This document shows, piece by piece, positions 1 to 8,614 of a DNA stretch of 64,000 bases; the first letter of the stretch is position 1; each line of letters opens with the position of its first letter. The notes under the pieces are model-generated. The model had not been told where the DNA came from, did no database searches, and saw nothing but the letters and a program-made list of their open reading frames with translations. The position numbers were made by a program, and so were the translations under genes. Origin of the DNA: Brevundimonas sp. M20 (GTDB taxonomy: Bacteria > Pseudomonadota > Alphaproteobacteria > Caulobacterales > Caulobacteraceae); the NCBI RefSeq assembly GCF_006547065.1, contig NZ_CP041243.1, forward strand, positions 2,929,001-2,993,000, given 5' to 3'.

Positions 1-703
1 CTATCCAGGCCGCCTTTTCCGCGTCCATCTTCGCCTGCCAGCGGGCGCGCAGGACGGCGGGGCGGCCGGGGTAGCGGTCCTCGAGGAACTCGGCGGAGAC
101 GACGCGGTCGGTGCGGAAGGTGCGGAAGTCGTCGCGGGTCTCGCACCAGCCCACCAGCAGCCGCGTGGTGTCGCGATATCCGATCAGGCAGGGCCAGATG
201 ATCCGCACGGTCTCGCGCCCCTGCTCGTCCGCATAGTGGAGCCGCAGCTTGCGACCCGCGTGGATCCAGCCGCGTACCTGGGCCATGTCCAGCGCGTCGG
301 CCTTGCGCGCGTCGTCCCAGACCGGCGGCCCGGACACGGCGGGCTCCATCAGGACGGGACGCAGGCGCTCGGGCACGGTGGCCGCGATCTTGGCGATCAG
401 GTCGCGGGCGGCGCGGGACAGGGCCGGGTCGCCCCGCGACGCCACCCACTGCGCGCCCAGCACCGCCGCCTCGATCTCGTCCGAGGTCAGCATCAGGGGC
501 GGCATGTCGAAGCCGCCCTCCAGCACATAGCCCAGCCCCGCCTCGCCCCGGATCGGCACCCGCTGGCTCATCAGGGTGGCGATGTCGCGGTAGATCGACC
601 GCTTCGACGTCTCCAGTTCGGCCGCGATGGCGTCCGCCGTCACCGGCCTGGACGACCGACGCAGCACCTGGATGATCTGGAACAGTCGGTCGGCTCTTCG
701 CAT
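1..703 (-). CDS. WYL-domain transcriptional regulator, DeoR/YafY type (partial, 3' end off window)
   Basis: The reading frame opens at ATG 703 (MRRADRLFQIIQVLRR) and stays open to the left edge, so the C-terminus is missing; 234 residues are visible. The N-terminal 60 residues form a winged helix-turn-helix of the HTH_11 type, including TSKRSIYRDIATL. The middle contains the WYL-domain pattern (RKLRLHYADEQGRE, then WPCLIGYRDTTRLLVGWCE). Such proteins are DNA-binding regulators whose WYL domain senses a ligand. The ligand and targets cannot be told from here. The GST gene at 942 is divergent and could be a target, but the space between holds repeat elements rather than an obvious operator. Confidence 0.9.
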   Translation of the reverse strand, partial: MRRADRLFQIIQVLRRSSRPVTADAIAAELETSKRSIYRDIATLMSQRVPIRGEAGLGYVLEGGFDMPPLMLTSDEIEAAVLGAQWVASRGDPALSRAARDLIAKIAATVPERLRPVLMEPAVSGPPVWDDARKADALDMAQVRGWIHAGRKLRLHYADEQGRETVRIIWPCLIGYRDTTRLLVGWCETRDDFRTFRTDRVVSAEFLEDRYPGRPAVLRARWQAKMDAEKAAWI

Positions 704-713
704 CTTGGGGCCT

Positions 714-749
714 TAACGCTCACGCCGCGGGCGCTCGCTGCTTGAGGGG
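714..749 (-). repeat. REP-like intergenic hairpin, copy 1
   Basis: On the minus strand this reads CTCAAGCAGCGAGC, CCGCGG, CGTGAGCGTTA. It matches four other copies in the window (764-798, 893-926, 8976-9015, 54093-54126). The centre can form a stem GCGCC/GGCGT around a CGC loop, with one G-T pair. Confidence 0.8.
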
Positions 750-763
750 CAGAGGTGTCGCCC

Positions 764-798
764 TATCGCTCGCGGCATGGCCGCTCGCTGCTTGAGGG
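764..798 (-). repeat. REP-like intergenic hairpin, copy 2
   Basis: Minus-strand copy of the same repeat, with TCAAGCAGCGAG followed by the stem GCGGC-CAT-GCCGC and GAGCGATA. The stem bases differ from the other copies but still pair perfectly. Confidence 0.8.
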
Positions 799-892
799 CC
801 GGTATGGCGAACCGCTGCTGACAGCATGCTGGCAGCAGGGTGACAGTAGATCAATCTTCACCGGCGGCGAGGGGCTGTCGGACCCAATCCGG

Positions 893-926
893 GCTCAAGC
901 AGCGAGGCTCCGCGAGCCGAGCGATC
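893..926 (+). repeat. REP-like intergenic hairpin, copy 3
   Basis: Plus-strand copy with GCTCAAGCAGCGA, then the perfect stem GGCTC-CGC-GAGCC, then GAGCGAT. It lies just before the ribosome binding site of the GST gene at 942. Confidence 0.75.
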
Positions 927-941
927 GCCCGACAGGAGAGA

Positions 942-1547
942 ATGATGCTGACGCTGTTCCACGCCCCGCACTCGCGTTCGTCCCGCATTGTCTGGCTGAT
1001 CGAGGAACTGGGGGCCGAGGTCGATATCCGGTACGTCGACATCCAGCGGGCCGATGGTTCGGGCGGCCGAGACGCCGCCAATCCACACCCGGACAGCAAG
1101 GTTCCGGCCCTGAAGCATGGCGACGCCCTGATCACGGAATCCGCCGCCGTCGCCCTGTATCTGACCGGGCTGCACCCGCAGGCGGGGCTGGGCTTCCCGC
1201 TGGAGTCGCCGGAACGCGGGCCGCTGCTGAGCTGGATCTGCTGGAATGCCGGAGAGCTGGAGCCCTCGCTGTGGGCGAAGATGTCCGGCGAGGTCGAGAC
1301 CAACCCGCACGCCAAAGCGCGGTATGACGCGGCGATCACCCGCGTGCTGGAGGCGCTGTGGGTCGGGCCCTATCTGATGGGAGACCGGTTCACCGCCGCG
1401 GACGTGATGATCGGCAGCACCCTCGGCTGGGCGCGCGCGCACCTGCCGGAGAGCCCCGTTCTGGACGCCTATCTGGAGCGTCTCCAGAACCGTCCGGCCA
1501 GCCTGCGGGCGATGCAGCGGGACGGACGACCGGCGATCGCGGCCTGA
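942..1547 (+). CDS. Glutathione S-transferase family protein
   Basis: This 201-residue protein has the two-domain GST fold by sequence: an N-terminal thioredoxin-like domain (about residues 1-80, TLFHAPHSRSSRIVWLIEELG, with a Ser-containing H-S-R-S-S active-site turn and the KVPALKHGD cis-proline segment) and a C-terminal all-alpha domain (about 90-200, including YLMGDRFTAADVMIG, the usual N-capping box). It would conjugate glutathione to electrophiles in the cytoplasm, but the substrate is unknown. The start was set at ATG 942 because AGGAGAG lies just upstream; a longer frame from 840 would run through the REP-like repeat and is unlikely. Confidence 0.9.
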   Translation: MMLTLFHAPHSRSSRIVWLIEELGAEVDIRYVDIQRADGSGGRDAANPHPDSKVPALKHGDALITESAAVALYLTGLHPQAGLGFPLESPERGPLLSWICWNAGELEPSLWAKMSGEVETNPHAKARYDAAITRVLEALWVGPYLMGDRFTAADVMIGSTLGWARAHLPESPVLDAYLERLQNRPASLRAMQRDGRPAIAA

Positions 1548-1559
1548 TGTGAGGTCCGG

Positions 1560-2978
1560 TCAGGCCGCGTGGGCGGCGGCGTTGTCGCCGCCGTTCGCGG
1601 GCCGGACCACGGCCTTCAGCGCGGTCACGAAGTCGTCGCGCCAGATGCTGACGTCGGTGTCCCGCACCACCGTCATCAGGGCCTCCCAGCGACGGCGACG
1701 TTCGACCAACGGCATATCCAGCGCCTTCTTGATGGCGTCGGACAGCTCCTCGCGGCTGAACGGATTGACCAGAAGGGCTTCCCGCATCTGCTCGGCGGCG
1801 CCGGCGAAGCGGGACAGGACCAGCACGCCCGGATCGTCCGGGTTCTGGGCCGCCACATATTCCTTGGCCACAAGGTTCATCCCGTCGCGCAAGGGGGTGA
1901 CCAGCCCCACCCGCGCGGCGCGATAGATGCCCGCCAGCTGATCCCGGCGATAGGTGCGGTTCAGATAGCGGATCGGTTGCCAGTCCATGTCGGCGAACTC
2001 GCCGTTGATCCGGCCCGCCAGCGCGTCCAGCCGGGCGCGGATGTCCTGATAGGTGTCCACGTCGTCCCGGCTGATCGGGGTCACCTGCAGCAGGAAGACC
2101 TCGCCGCGCTTGTCGGGGTTGTCCTTCAGGAACTGGTCGTAACCCGACAGCCGTTCCTCCAGCCCCTTGGAGTAGTCCAGCCGGTCCACGCCGACCATCA
2201 TCGAGCGGAAGGCGGCCGAGGCCGACATGCGGTCATAGGTGCGTCGTCCGAGCACGGAGTTTCGCGCGGACATGAACTCGTCCACGTCGATCCCGATAGG
2301 GAAGACGCCGGTCTGGACGCTGCGGCCGAAGCCTTCGACCCGGCCGTCCGGCGTGACCGAGCCCTTTTCCTCTACCTCGACGTAGCGCTGGAACAGCTCC
2401 ATCCACTCGCGGGTGTGGAAGCCGATCAGGTCGTAATCGAACATCGACTCCACCAGTCGCCGATGGTGCGGCAGGGTGACCAGAAGCTGCCGGGCGGGCC
2501 AGGGCGTGTGCAGGAAGAAGCCGATACGGTTGGTGATCCCGCGCCGCCGCAGGTCCCGGGCCATCGGGATCATGTGGTAGTCGTGAATCCAGATGACGTC
2601 GTCCGGCTGGATCAGGGGCGCCAGCACATCGGCGAAGCGGGCGTTCGTCCGCTCGTAGCCCTCGCCGTAGGACCGCTCATAGGCAGCCAGATCGGTGCGA
2701 TGGTGGAACAGGGGCCAGAGGGTCTTGTTGGCGTAGCCGTTATAGTACTCGTCGACGTCCTGGGCCTCGAGATCCACCAGCCCGACGGTGACGCCAGCGC
2801 GGTCCTCGATCTTCAGCTCGCCGGTGAATTTTTCAACCGTCTCGCCCGACCAGCCGAACCACAGGCCGTCGTATTTGCGCAGGGCGGCGGACAGGGCCAT
2901 GGCCAGACCGCCCGCCGAGCCCGAGGCGGGGTCCTTCGGGGCCGAGACCCGGTTGGAAACGACGATAAGGCGGCTCAT
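1560..2978 (-). CDS. otsA: Alpha,alpha-trehalose-phosphate synthase (UDP-forming)
   Basis: The 472-residue protein is a GT20 glycosyltransferase that makes trehalose-6-phosphate from UDP-glucose and glucose-6-phosphate. Visible family motifs are the N-terminal VVSNRV, the SAGGLAMAL nucleotide-sugar loop, IWIHDYHMIPMA, GVDRLDYSKGLEERL (with the Arg and Lys that bind the phosphates) and LRDGMNLVAKEYVA near the C-terminus. Length is normal. It is the last gene of the minus-strand unit otsB, GH15 hydrolase, otsA; the gap to the GH15 gene is 55 nt. Trehalose made here would act as an osmoprotectant or stress solute. Confidence 0.96.
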   Translation of the reverse strand: MSRLIVVSNRVSAPKDPASGSAGGLAMALSAALRKYDGLWFGWSGETVEKFTGELKIEDRAGVTVGLVDLEAQDVDEYYNGYANKTLWPLFHHRTDLAAYERSYGEGYERTNARFADVLAPLIQPDDVIWIHDYHMIPMARDLRRRGITNRIGFFLHTPWPARQLLVTLPHHRRLVESMFDYDLIGFHTREWMELFQRYVEVEEKGSVTPDGRVEGFGRSVQTGVFPIGIDVDEFMSARNSVLGRRTYDRMSASAAFRSMMVGVDRLDYSKGLEERLSGYDQFLKDNPDKRGEVFLLQVTPISRDDVDTYQDIRARLDALAGRINGEFADMDWQPIRYLNRTYRRDQLAGIYRAARVGLVTPLRDGMNLVAKEYVAAQNPDDPGVLVLSRFAGAAEQMREALLVNPFSREELSDAIKKALDMPLVERRRRWEALMTVVRDTDVSIWRDDFVTALKAVVRPANGGDNAAAHAA

Positions 2979-3033
2979 GGCCGCTTAACCGCGTGGCTCG
3001 CGGTTTGGTGGCAACGCATTGTCGTGATCCCCT

Positions 3034-4821
3034 CTAACGCACATCCGTCCACGACCGGCTGAGCAGCACGGCGCAGTTGATAATGCCGACCAGCGAGTAG
3101 GTCTGCGGGTAGTTGCCCCACAGCTCGTCGTCGCCCAGCGAGATGTCCTCGCTGAGCAGTCCGGCGTGCGTGCGCCGGCTCAGCATCTGTTCGAAGATTT
3201 CGCGCGCTTCCTCATCGCGGCCGTTCTGATGCAGGGCCTCGATGAACCAGAAGGTGCAGAAGTTGAAAGCCGTCTCCGGCTCGCCGAAATCGTCAGGCTC
3301 CACATAGCGGAACAGGTAGGGTCCCTTCTTCAGGTCCCGTTCGATGGCGTCGAAGGTGGCGACCTGGCGCGGGTCCATGGCGTCCAGGAAGCCCAGATCG
3401 GTCAGCTGCAGCAGGCTGGCGTCCAGTTCGCGATTGCCGAAGCTGGCGGCGAAGCGGCCCTCGTCCGGCAGATAGGCTTCCTTCTCGATCCGGGTGCGGA
3501 TTTCGTCGGCCCGCGCGCGCCAGACCTCGCCACGGTCATACAGATGCAGATGCTCCGCCGCCTTGGCCAGACGGTCGCAGGCGGCCCAGCACATGACGGA
3601 CGAATAGGTGTGCACCCGGGCGATGGTGCGGAACTCCCACAGGCCGGCGTCGACCTGATCGTGCATGGCGTAGGCGCGCTCGCCGACCTTCTCCAGCGCG
3701 TGGAAGTCGTCGATCGTGCCGGGGCGCAGCAGGCGCTGATCATAGAAGGCCTGCACCAGCGGCAGGACGATCTGGCCGTACACGTCGTGCTGAAGATGCT
3801 CGCGCGCCTGATTGCCGACGCGGACCGGCTTCATGCCGCGGTAGCCGGCGACCGTTTCGGTGATCCGCTCGTCAATGTCCTCTTCCAGACCGACGCCATA
3901 GACCGGCTGGACGTGGCCGCCCGCCGACGAGTCGACCAGATTGCGCAGATAGCCGAGGTAGTTCTCGAGGATGTCGACCGCGCCCAGACGGTTCAGCGCC
4001 CGCACGACATAATAGGCGTCACGGATCCAGCAGTAGCGATAGTCCCAGTTGCGCCCGCTCTCGGGGAACTCGGGCACCGAGGTGGTCAGGGCCGCGACGA
4101 TGGCTCCGGTCTCCTCATAGGCGCAGAGCTTCAGCGTGATCGCCGCGCGGATCACGGCCTCCTGATAGTCCAGCGGGAGATAGAGCTTGCGCACCCAGTC
4201 CTGCCAGTAGGCCACGGTGCGATCCAGAGCCGCCGAGACACCGGGACCGACGTCCTGATCGTAGCCCTCGTCCGGCCCCAGGAAGAAGGCATGGGCCTTC
4301 TCCAGCCGGAAGGTTCGCTCGTTGAGAATGTGCGAGACCGGGCAGTCCGTGGTCAGGCGCAGCGTAACGTCCGTGCACAGATAGCGGATGTGGTTAGAGC
4401 CGCTGGTCCGCTCGGCCCGGCGCGCGCCCCAGTCGGCGGAGGGACGCAGGCGCACGCGGATGCGGGGCGACCCCTCCAGCGGACGCACGATCCGGCCATA
4501 GGCCAGCGGGCGATAGGTGCGGCTGTGCTTCGGGTGGCGGGGGCAGAAGTCGATGATCTCCACCGCCGCGCCGTCCGCGGCGGTCAGCACGGTGCGCAAG
4601 ACGGGCGTGTTGCGGACATAGGCCTGGCTGATGTGCTTCAGCCCCTCCAGCTCGATATCCCAGTAGCCGTGATCGGGGTCGTCGCCGTCCATCAGGGCCG
4701 AGAAGACGGGGTCGCCGTCCACGCGCGGGGCGCAGGCCCAGACATAGCGGCCACGCCGGTCGATCAGGGCGCTGATCGAGCAGTTGCCGATGGGGGCGAG
4801 GTCAAGATCGGGGCGGGTCAT
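3034..4821 (-). CDS. Glycoside hydrolase family 15 protein (glucoamylase/trehalase type)
   Basis: The 595-residue protein matches the bacterial GH15 family of (alpha/alpha)6-barrel inverting hydrolases. The N-terminal beta domain starts at LAPIGNCSISALIDRRG. The barrel carries the family signatures NWDYRYCWIRDAYY and VHTYSSVMCWAACDRL, and the end has LLSEDISLGDDELWGNYPQTYS. There is no signal peptide, so it acts in the cytoplasm. The gene starts with an ATGA overlap on otsB, which suggests translational coupling. In this setting it could split trehalose or short alpha-glucans; some actinobacterial members are trehalases. The exact substrate is not shown by the sequence. Confidence 0.92.
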   Translation of the reverse strand: MTRPDLDLAPIGNCSISALIDRRGRYVWACAPRVDGDPVFSALMDGDDPDHGYWDIELEGLKHISQAYVRNTPVLRTVLTAADGAAVEIIDFCPRHPKHSRTYRPLAYGRIVRPLEGSPRIRVRLRPSADWGARRAERTSGSNHIRYLCTDVTLRLTTDCPVSHILNERTFRLEKAHAFFLGPDEGYDQDVGPGVSAALDRTVAYWQDWVRKLYLPLDYQEAVIRAAITLKLCAYEETGAIVAALTTSVPEFPESGRNWDYRYCWIRDAYYVVRALNRLGAVDILENYLGYLRNLVDSSAGGHVQPVYGVGLEEDIDERITETVAGYRGMKPVRVGNQAREHLQHDVYGQIVLPLVQAFYDQRLLRPGTIDDFHALEKVGERAYAMHDQVDAGLWEFRTIARVHTYSSVMCWAACDRLAKAAEHLHLYDRGEVWRARADEIRTRIEKEAYLPDEGRFAASFGNRELDASLLQLTDLGFLDAMDPRQVATFDAIERDLKKGPYLFRYVEPDDFGEPETAFNFCTFWFIEALHQNGRDEEAREIFEQMLSRRTHAGLLSEDISLGDDELWGNYPQTYSLVGIINCAVLLSRSWTDVR

Positions 4822-5606
4822 ACGTCGCTCTCCAACTGTTCCAGCCAGTCGAGCACGGCGGTCACGCCGGTCAGGCTGTAGCGGGCGGCGGTCGCGCGTG
4901 GCGGACCGACCAGCACGCCGAAACCGCCCAGGTTCGTCGCGGCCCGGAAGCCGTCCTCGTCGGTCTGGTCATCGCCCAGCATGACCGGCACGCCACCCGC
5001 GAACGGCGCCTCCTGCATGAAGGCCGTCAGGGCCGTACCCTTGCTGGCGCCCGGGGTTTTCAGCTCGAGGACCATGTGCCCGGGCTGAAGCATCAGCCCA
5101 TGTTCATCGGCCAGACGGCGGGCCAGGCTCTCCGCGTCCTGGGCCGCATCAGGCGCGCCCCGGAAATGCAGGCCGGCGGAAACACCCTTGTCCTCGACCA
5201 CCACGCCGGGATGAGCGCGGGCGAAAGCCTCGAAGGCGGCGATCACCGCGCGGAGGCTCTTTGAGGCTTCGGCGCGCAGGAAGGTTCCGTCGGCGCGTCG
5301 GCGCTCCAGCCCGTGCACGCCCGAGGCCGAGGCGATGACATTGTCGGTGATCCGGTCGATCTCGGCGACCGTCCGGCCACTGACGATCGCGACACGACCG
5401 TTCAGGCGCGTCTGTATCGCCCGCAGCGCTTCGGTGCGCCGACTCACAGGCACGACCCCATCAGGGGTGGAGGCGAATTCCGCCAGGACCCCGTCCAGAT
5501 CGAGAAAGAGGGAGATGCGCTCCAGCCGCGACGGCGGCGTCGGCAAACGCGTGAAGGTTTCGACCGCTGCATCCACAGCGTCGACAGTCAGATCAGACGG
5601 CCCCAT
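4818..5606 (-). CDS. otsB: Trehalose-6-phosphate phosphatase
   Basis: This 262-residue HAD-superfamily phosphatase removes phosphate from trehalose-6-phosphate. HAD motif I is SLFLDLDGVLAEF (about residue 32), motif II is VAIVSGR, and the acidic motif IV is MLGDDQTDEDGF. TGAALHFRG-like and KGTALTAFM segments of the cap are present as SAGLHFRG and SKGTALTAFM. It is first in the otsB-GH15-otsA unit and overlaps the next gene by 4 nt. Its promoter must lie in the 136 nt shared with the divergent kdsD. Confidence 0.95.
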   Translation of the reverse strand: MGPSDLTVDAVDAAVETFTRLPTPPSRLERISLFLDLDGVLAEFASTPDGVVPVSRRTEALRAIQTRLNGRVAIVSGRTVAEIDRITDNVIASASGVHGLERRRADGTFLRAEASKSLRAVIAAFEAFARAHPGVVVEDKGVSAGLHFRGAPDAAQDAESLARRLADEHGLMLQPGHMVLELKTPGASKGTALTAFMQEAPFAGGVPVMLGDDQTDEDGFRAATNLGGFGVLVGPPRATAARYSLTGVTAVLDWLEQLESDV

Positions 5607-5742
5607 GTGATCGGTAACGCTTCAGAGCCGAAGGGTTTCCTTCCCGGGCGGCTTTATTTCGCAGTTGCAGCAAAGCCCAGTGACGCCGGCGCCCGTGACT
5701 CAGGCGATTGTGAAACGCGCGCGGATGGGTCAATTCCCCGCC

Positions 5743-6750
5743 ATGACCGAACACGCCCCCCTGCCCGCCGACACCGAAGCCCCCGACGTGGCGAAAATGG
5801 TCGCCCGCGCTCGCGAGGTGATCGGCCTGAACATCGCGGCCCTGCAACAGCTGGAAGCCGCCATCGACGACAGTCTGGCCAGGGCGGTCGAGATCATCCT
5901 GTCGCGGCCCGGCTATCTGGTCGTGACCGGCATGGGCAAGTCGGGCCATATCGGCGGCAAGATCGCCGCGACGCTGGCGTCCACCGGCACCAACGCCTTC
6001 TTCGTTCACCCGGCCGAGATGAGCCACGGCGATCTGGGCATGCTGCGCAAGGACGTGACCCTTCTGGCCATCTCCAACTCGGGCGAAAGCCGCGAGCTGC
6101 GCGATCCGCTGATCTACTGCCAGCGCGAGGGCATTCCGGTCATCGGCATCACCCAGCGCCCGGGCAGCTTCCTGGGCCGGTCGTCGGCGGTCTGCCTGAC
6201 CCTGCCGAACGCGCCGGAGGCCCATCCTGACGGTCTGGCGCCGACCACCTCGACCCTGATGACGCTGGCCATGGGCGACGCGCTGGCCATGGTCCTGACC
6301 GAGCGTCGCGGCTTTACGGCGGAAGACTTCGGCCTTCACCATCCCGGCGGCAAGCTGGGCATGAGCCTGCAGAGCGTGCGCGACTGGATGGGCGACCGTC
6401 CGCCGGCGCCGGCCACCGTGCCGCTGGGCGCGACGTTCGCCGAGGTCGTCTCGGCCATTACCGAGGGCCGCAAGGGCGCCGCCGCGGTCGTCAATACGGA
6501 CGGAACCCTGGCCGGGATCGTCACCGACGGCGACGTGCGTCGGGCGTTCGCGCGCGGCGACCTGTCGAGCCTTACGGCCGCCGATGTGATGAGCCCCAGA
6601 CCCAAGGTCATCGACCCCGCCGCCCGTATGAGCGACGCCATCGACCTGATGACCCAGAACAAGATCGCCACCCTGCTGGTGGTCGAGGACGCCCGCCCCA
6701 TCGCCATCGCCCACATCGCCGAACTGATGCAGGCGGGTTACGTGAGCTGA
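5743..6750 (+). CDS. kdsD: Arabinose-5-phosphate isomerase (KpsF/GutQ family)
   Basis: The 335-residue protein interconverts ribulose-5-phosphate and arabinose-5-phosphate, the first step to KDO for lipopolysaccharide. It has an N-terminal SIS domain (VVTGMGKSGHIGGKIAATLAS, then HGDLGMLRKDV and ISNSGES) and two C-terminal CBS domains (ending DLMTQNKIATLLVVED). ATG 5743 (MTEHAPLPAD) was preferred to an upstream in-frame start at 5665, because it gives the usual length of about 330 residues. The ribosome binding site is weak at either start. The KDO pathway partner kdsB is 49 kb away in this window. Confidence 0.94.
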   Translation: MTEHAPLPADTEAPDVAKMVARAREVIGLNIAALQQLEAAIDDSLARAVEIILSRPGYLVVTGMGKSGHIGGKIAATLASTGTNAFFVHPAEMSHGDLGMLRKDVTLLAISNSGESRELRDPLIYCQREGIPVIGITQRPGSFLGRSSAVCLTLPNAPEAHPDGLAPTTSTLMTLAMGDALAMVLTERRGFTAEDFGLHHPGGKLGMSLQSVRDWMGDRPPAPATVPLGATFAEVVSAITEGRKGAAAVVNTDGTLAGIVTDGDVRRAFARGDLSSLTAADVMSPRPKVIDPAARMSDAIDLMTQNKIATLLVVEDARPIAIAHIAELMQAGYVS

Positions 6751-6849
6751 CGCTTGGGTGAAAAGTGCTGGTGAGTAGTGAGCAGGGCGCTGGCGCCGGC
6801 ATCGCGCGCGGTCTCCACTCATTACTCACCAGCACTCTTCACCAAGCGG
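6751..6849. repeat. Heptamer-armed inverted-repeat element (no cargo)
   Basis: The element begins directly after the kdsD stop codon. The left arm (6751-6787) contains GTGAAAAGTGCTG then GTGAGTA and GTGAGCA; the right arm (6813-6849) is its near-perfect inverse. A 25-nt spacer with GGCGCTGGCGCC lies between the arms. It sits between convergent genes (kdsD and the CAP gene) and could act as a two-way terminator when transcribed. Its build, with 7-nt tandem units in inverted arms, is shared with elements at 52021, 55230 and 58221. Confidence 0.8.
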
Positions 6850-6861
6850 CCTGAACCGGTC

Positions 6862-7443
6862 TCAATAGGCTCGCAACCCGTCGATATTGCCCGGCGGTGA
6901 GTAGCGGCAGGCCAGCACCGCCCGATCCCGGCGGCGCTCGAGGGCGCAGCCGACGTGGGTGGTGCGGCTCCAGACGATCTGGGTGTAGTGGCCCACGGCG
7001 CTCCAGTCGCCGGTACGGCTGACCGCCGGGAAGGTGGCGTGCCGATACTGCGCCTTCTCGGCGATCCACTCCCCGACCATCTGTTCGGGGGTCCAGCGAC
7101 GACTGCCCCATCCGCCCCACAGGTTTTCACCGTGACCATGGGGCGTCGGATCGTGTTCAAAGGTTCGGGAATTGATCAGATGCCGGGCCCAGACCCGCGC
7201 CTCGCGCTCCAGCCCGTCGTCCCAGATCAGCGGCGGCGCGCCGACCGTGGCGCGTTCGGCGTTGTGGGCGCGCAGTAGCCGCACCTCGATGGCATCGGAC
7301 GGCAGGCTGTCGCGCGGTGGCGCGACCGGACGCACCAGACGAGGATCAGGGTCGACCTGACGGACGTTGATCCCATCCGGGTCCGCATGGCCCGGCGTCG
7401 CGGCGAGACTTCCCACAATGACGAGACAGGCGAGGCGATACAT
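6862..7443 (-). CDS. Secreted CAP-domain (SCP/PR-1) protein
   Basis: This 193-residue protein has a signal peptide (MYRLACLVIVGSLAATPGHA) and a CAP domain from about residue 60: LLRAHNAERATVGAPPLIWD, the HGHGENLWGG segment (CAP2 His/Glu), HYTQIVWSRTTHVGCAL (CAP1) and CRYSPPGNIDG at the end. The cavity residues His, Glu, Glu and His of the family appear to be present. Bacterial CAP proteins are extracellular or periplasmic and mostly of unknown function. The start at 7443 was chosen over 7473 because it begins the signal peptide cleanly. Confidence 0.9.
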   Translation of the reverse strand: MYRLACLVIVGSLAATPGHADPDGINVRQVDPDPRLVRPVAPPRDSLPSDAIEVRLLRAHNAERATVGAPPLIWDDGLEREARVWARHLINSRTFEHDPTPHGHGENLWGGWGSRRWTPEQMVGEWIAEKAQYRHATFPAVSRTGDWSAVGHYTQIVWSRTTHVGCALERRRDRAVLACRYSPPGNIDGLRAY

Positions 7444-7500
7444 CGAAACTCCGCAAGAAGGGGGCGGGATCAAAGCGTAAAGCCTCGCCTTGCGTTCCCG

Positions 7501-8064
7501 CTAGCGATCCAGCGGTACGCCCTGCCCGTCCATCGGCTCGTCGGTCAGGGCGCTTTGCACGTCATCCCCTTCCATGGTGCGCGTCTGCGCGGACTTGCCG
7601 CCCTGGAACTCCTCCATCGCCGTCATCTTGCGGGCGCGCATCCGGTCGGCGAGGTCATCCATATCCAGACCGGCGGCGCGGGCCTGGCTGAACATGCCCT
7701 CGACCCGCTGCTCCTCTTCCTTGACGTGGTGCTCGATCATCTCGGACAGCACCTTGACCTTGGCGTCGTAGAAGTCCTCGTCCGGGCTGCCCGCCTCGAT
7801 CTCGTTGATCAGTTGTTTGGCGGCGTCGTGCTCGACATAGCTTTCGTCCAGCAGATCATCCTCGATCCGTCCGCGACAGGCCGGATAGAAGATTTCCTCC
7901 TCAATGGCGGTGTGGACCTTCAATTCGAGACAGGCCTGTTCGGCCAGCTTCTGCTTGCGGTCGCGGCCGGTCGCCTTTTCAAACGCCTCGAAGATCTCCT
8001 CCACCTTGCGGTGATCGGCCTTCAGCATGGCGACGGCGTCCATCTCTTCGTAGGTCTGGGCCAT
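7501..8064 (-). CDS. Hemerythrin HHE-domain protein
   Basis: The 187-residue cytoplasmic protein has the four-helix hemerythrin pattern of metal-binding His and Glu residues: LKADHRKVEEIFEAFE, HTAIEEEIFYPA, YVEHDAAKQLI and MIEHHVKEEEQRVE. Such proteins bind a di-iron centre and take part in oxygen, NO or iron handling. ATG 8064 (MAQTYEEMDAVAML) follows an AGGAGG ribosome binding site at 8073-8078; a longer frame starting at 8271 would overlap the divergent gene's leader and is rejected. The C-terminal 50 residues (after about 135) are polar and look flexible. Confidence 0.93.
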   Translation of the reverse strand: MAQTYEEMDAVAMLKADHRKVEEIFEAFEKATGRDRKQKLAEQACLELKVHTAIEEEIFYPACRGRIEDDLLDESYVEHDAAKQLINEIEAGSPDEDFYDAKVKVLSEMIEHHVKEEEQRVEGMFSQARAAGLDMDDLADRMRARKMTAMEEFQGGKSAQTRTMEGDDVQSALTDEPMDGQGVPLDR

Positions 8065-8236
8065 AGGGTGTTCCTCCTGAGCAATGGCTTCCCCGGCCCA
8101 AACGTCGGGATCGACAGGTGTTCCCACAGCACAGCTAGCTGAGAGTCGTTCGCTCGAATTCGGCCTTCCGGGGGTTGGAGAGCCGACATAACGGACCTTT
8201 CGCGCGTTGGAGATCGAACACAGGGAGTTCTCCATC

Positions 8237-8614
8237 ATGCTCGACCACATCGGACTGGACGTCACCGACATCGCCCGGTCGCGAGCCTTCTATGAACAGG
8301 CGCTGGCCCCGCTCGGCTATGCTGTCGTGCAAGTGATCGACGAGGGCGGAACCACCGTCGTCATGTTCGGCGTGGACGGCGAGATCGACTTCGTCATCGC
8401 CGACAAGGACCGGCCCGGCGAGGCGAACCATATCGCCTTCCGCGCGACGACCCGCGATCAGGTCGACGCCTTCCATGCCGCCGCTGTCGCCGCCGGAGGC
8501 CGGGATCACGGCCCTCCGGGCCTGCGCCCCCACTATGGCGACACCTACTACGCCGCCTTCGTCTTCGATCCGGACGGATTCAACGTCGAGGCGGTCTGCC
8601 ACGCGGCGGAATAA
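8237..8614 (+). CDS. VOC-family protein (glyoxalase/bleomycin-resistance fold)
   Basis: This 125-residue protein has the paired beta-alpha-beta-beta-beta modules of the vicinal oxygen chelate superfamily: MLDHIGLDVTDIARSRAFYEQ at the start with the metal-ligand His, and HYGDTYYAAFVFDPDGFNVEAV with a C-terminal Glu ligand. The substrate cannot be inferred. GGGAG precedes ATG 8237. It is divergent from the hemerythrin gene, with 172 nt between them. Confidence 0.9.
   Translation: MLDHIGLDVTDIARSRAFYEQALAPLGYAVVQVIDEGGTTVVMFGVDGEIDFVIADKDRPGEANHIAFRATTRDQVDAFHAAAVAAGGRDHGPPGLRPHYGDTYYAAFVFDPDGFNVEAVCHAAE

Noticed and set aside
840..941. N-terminal extension of the GST
   Set aside because: The added 34 residues come from the REP-like repeat and precede a good ribosome binding site and ATG.
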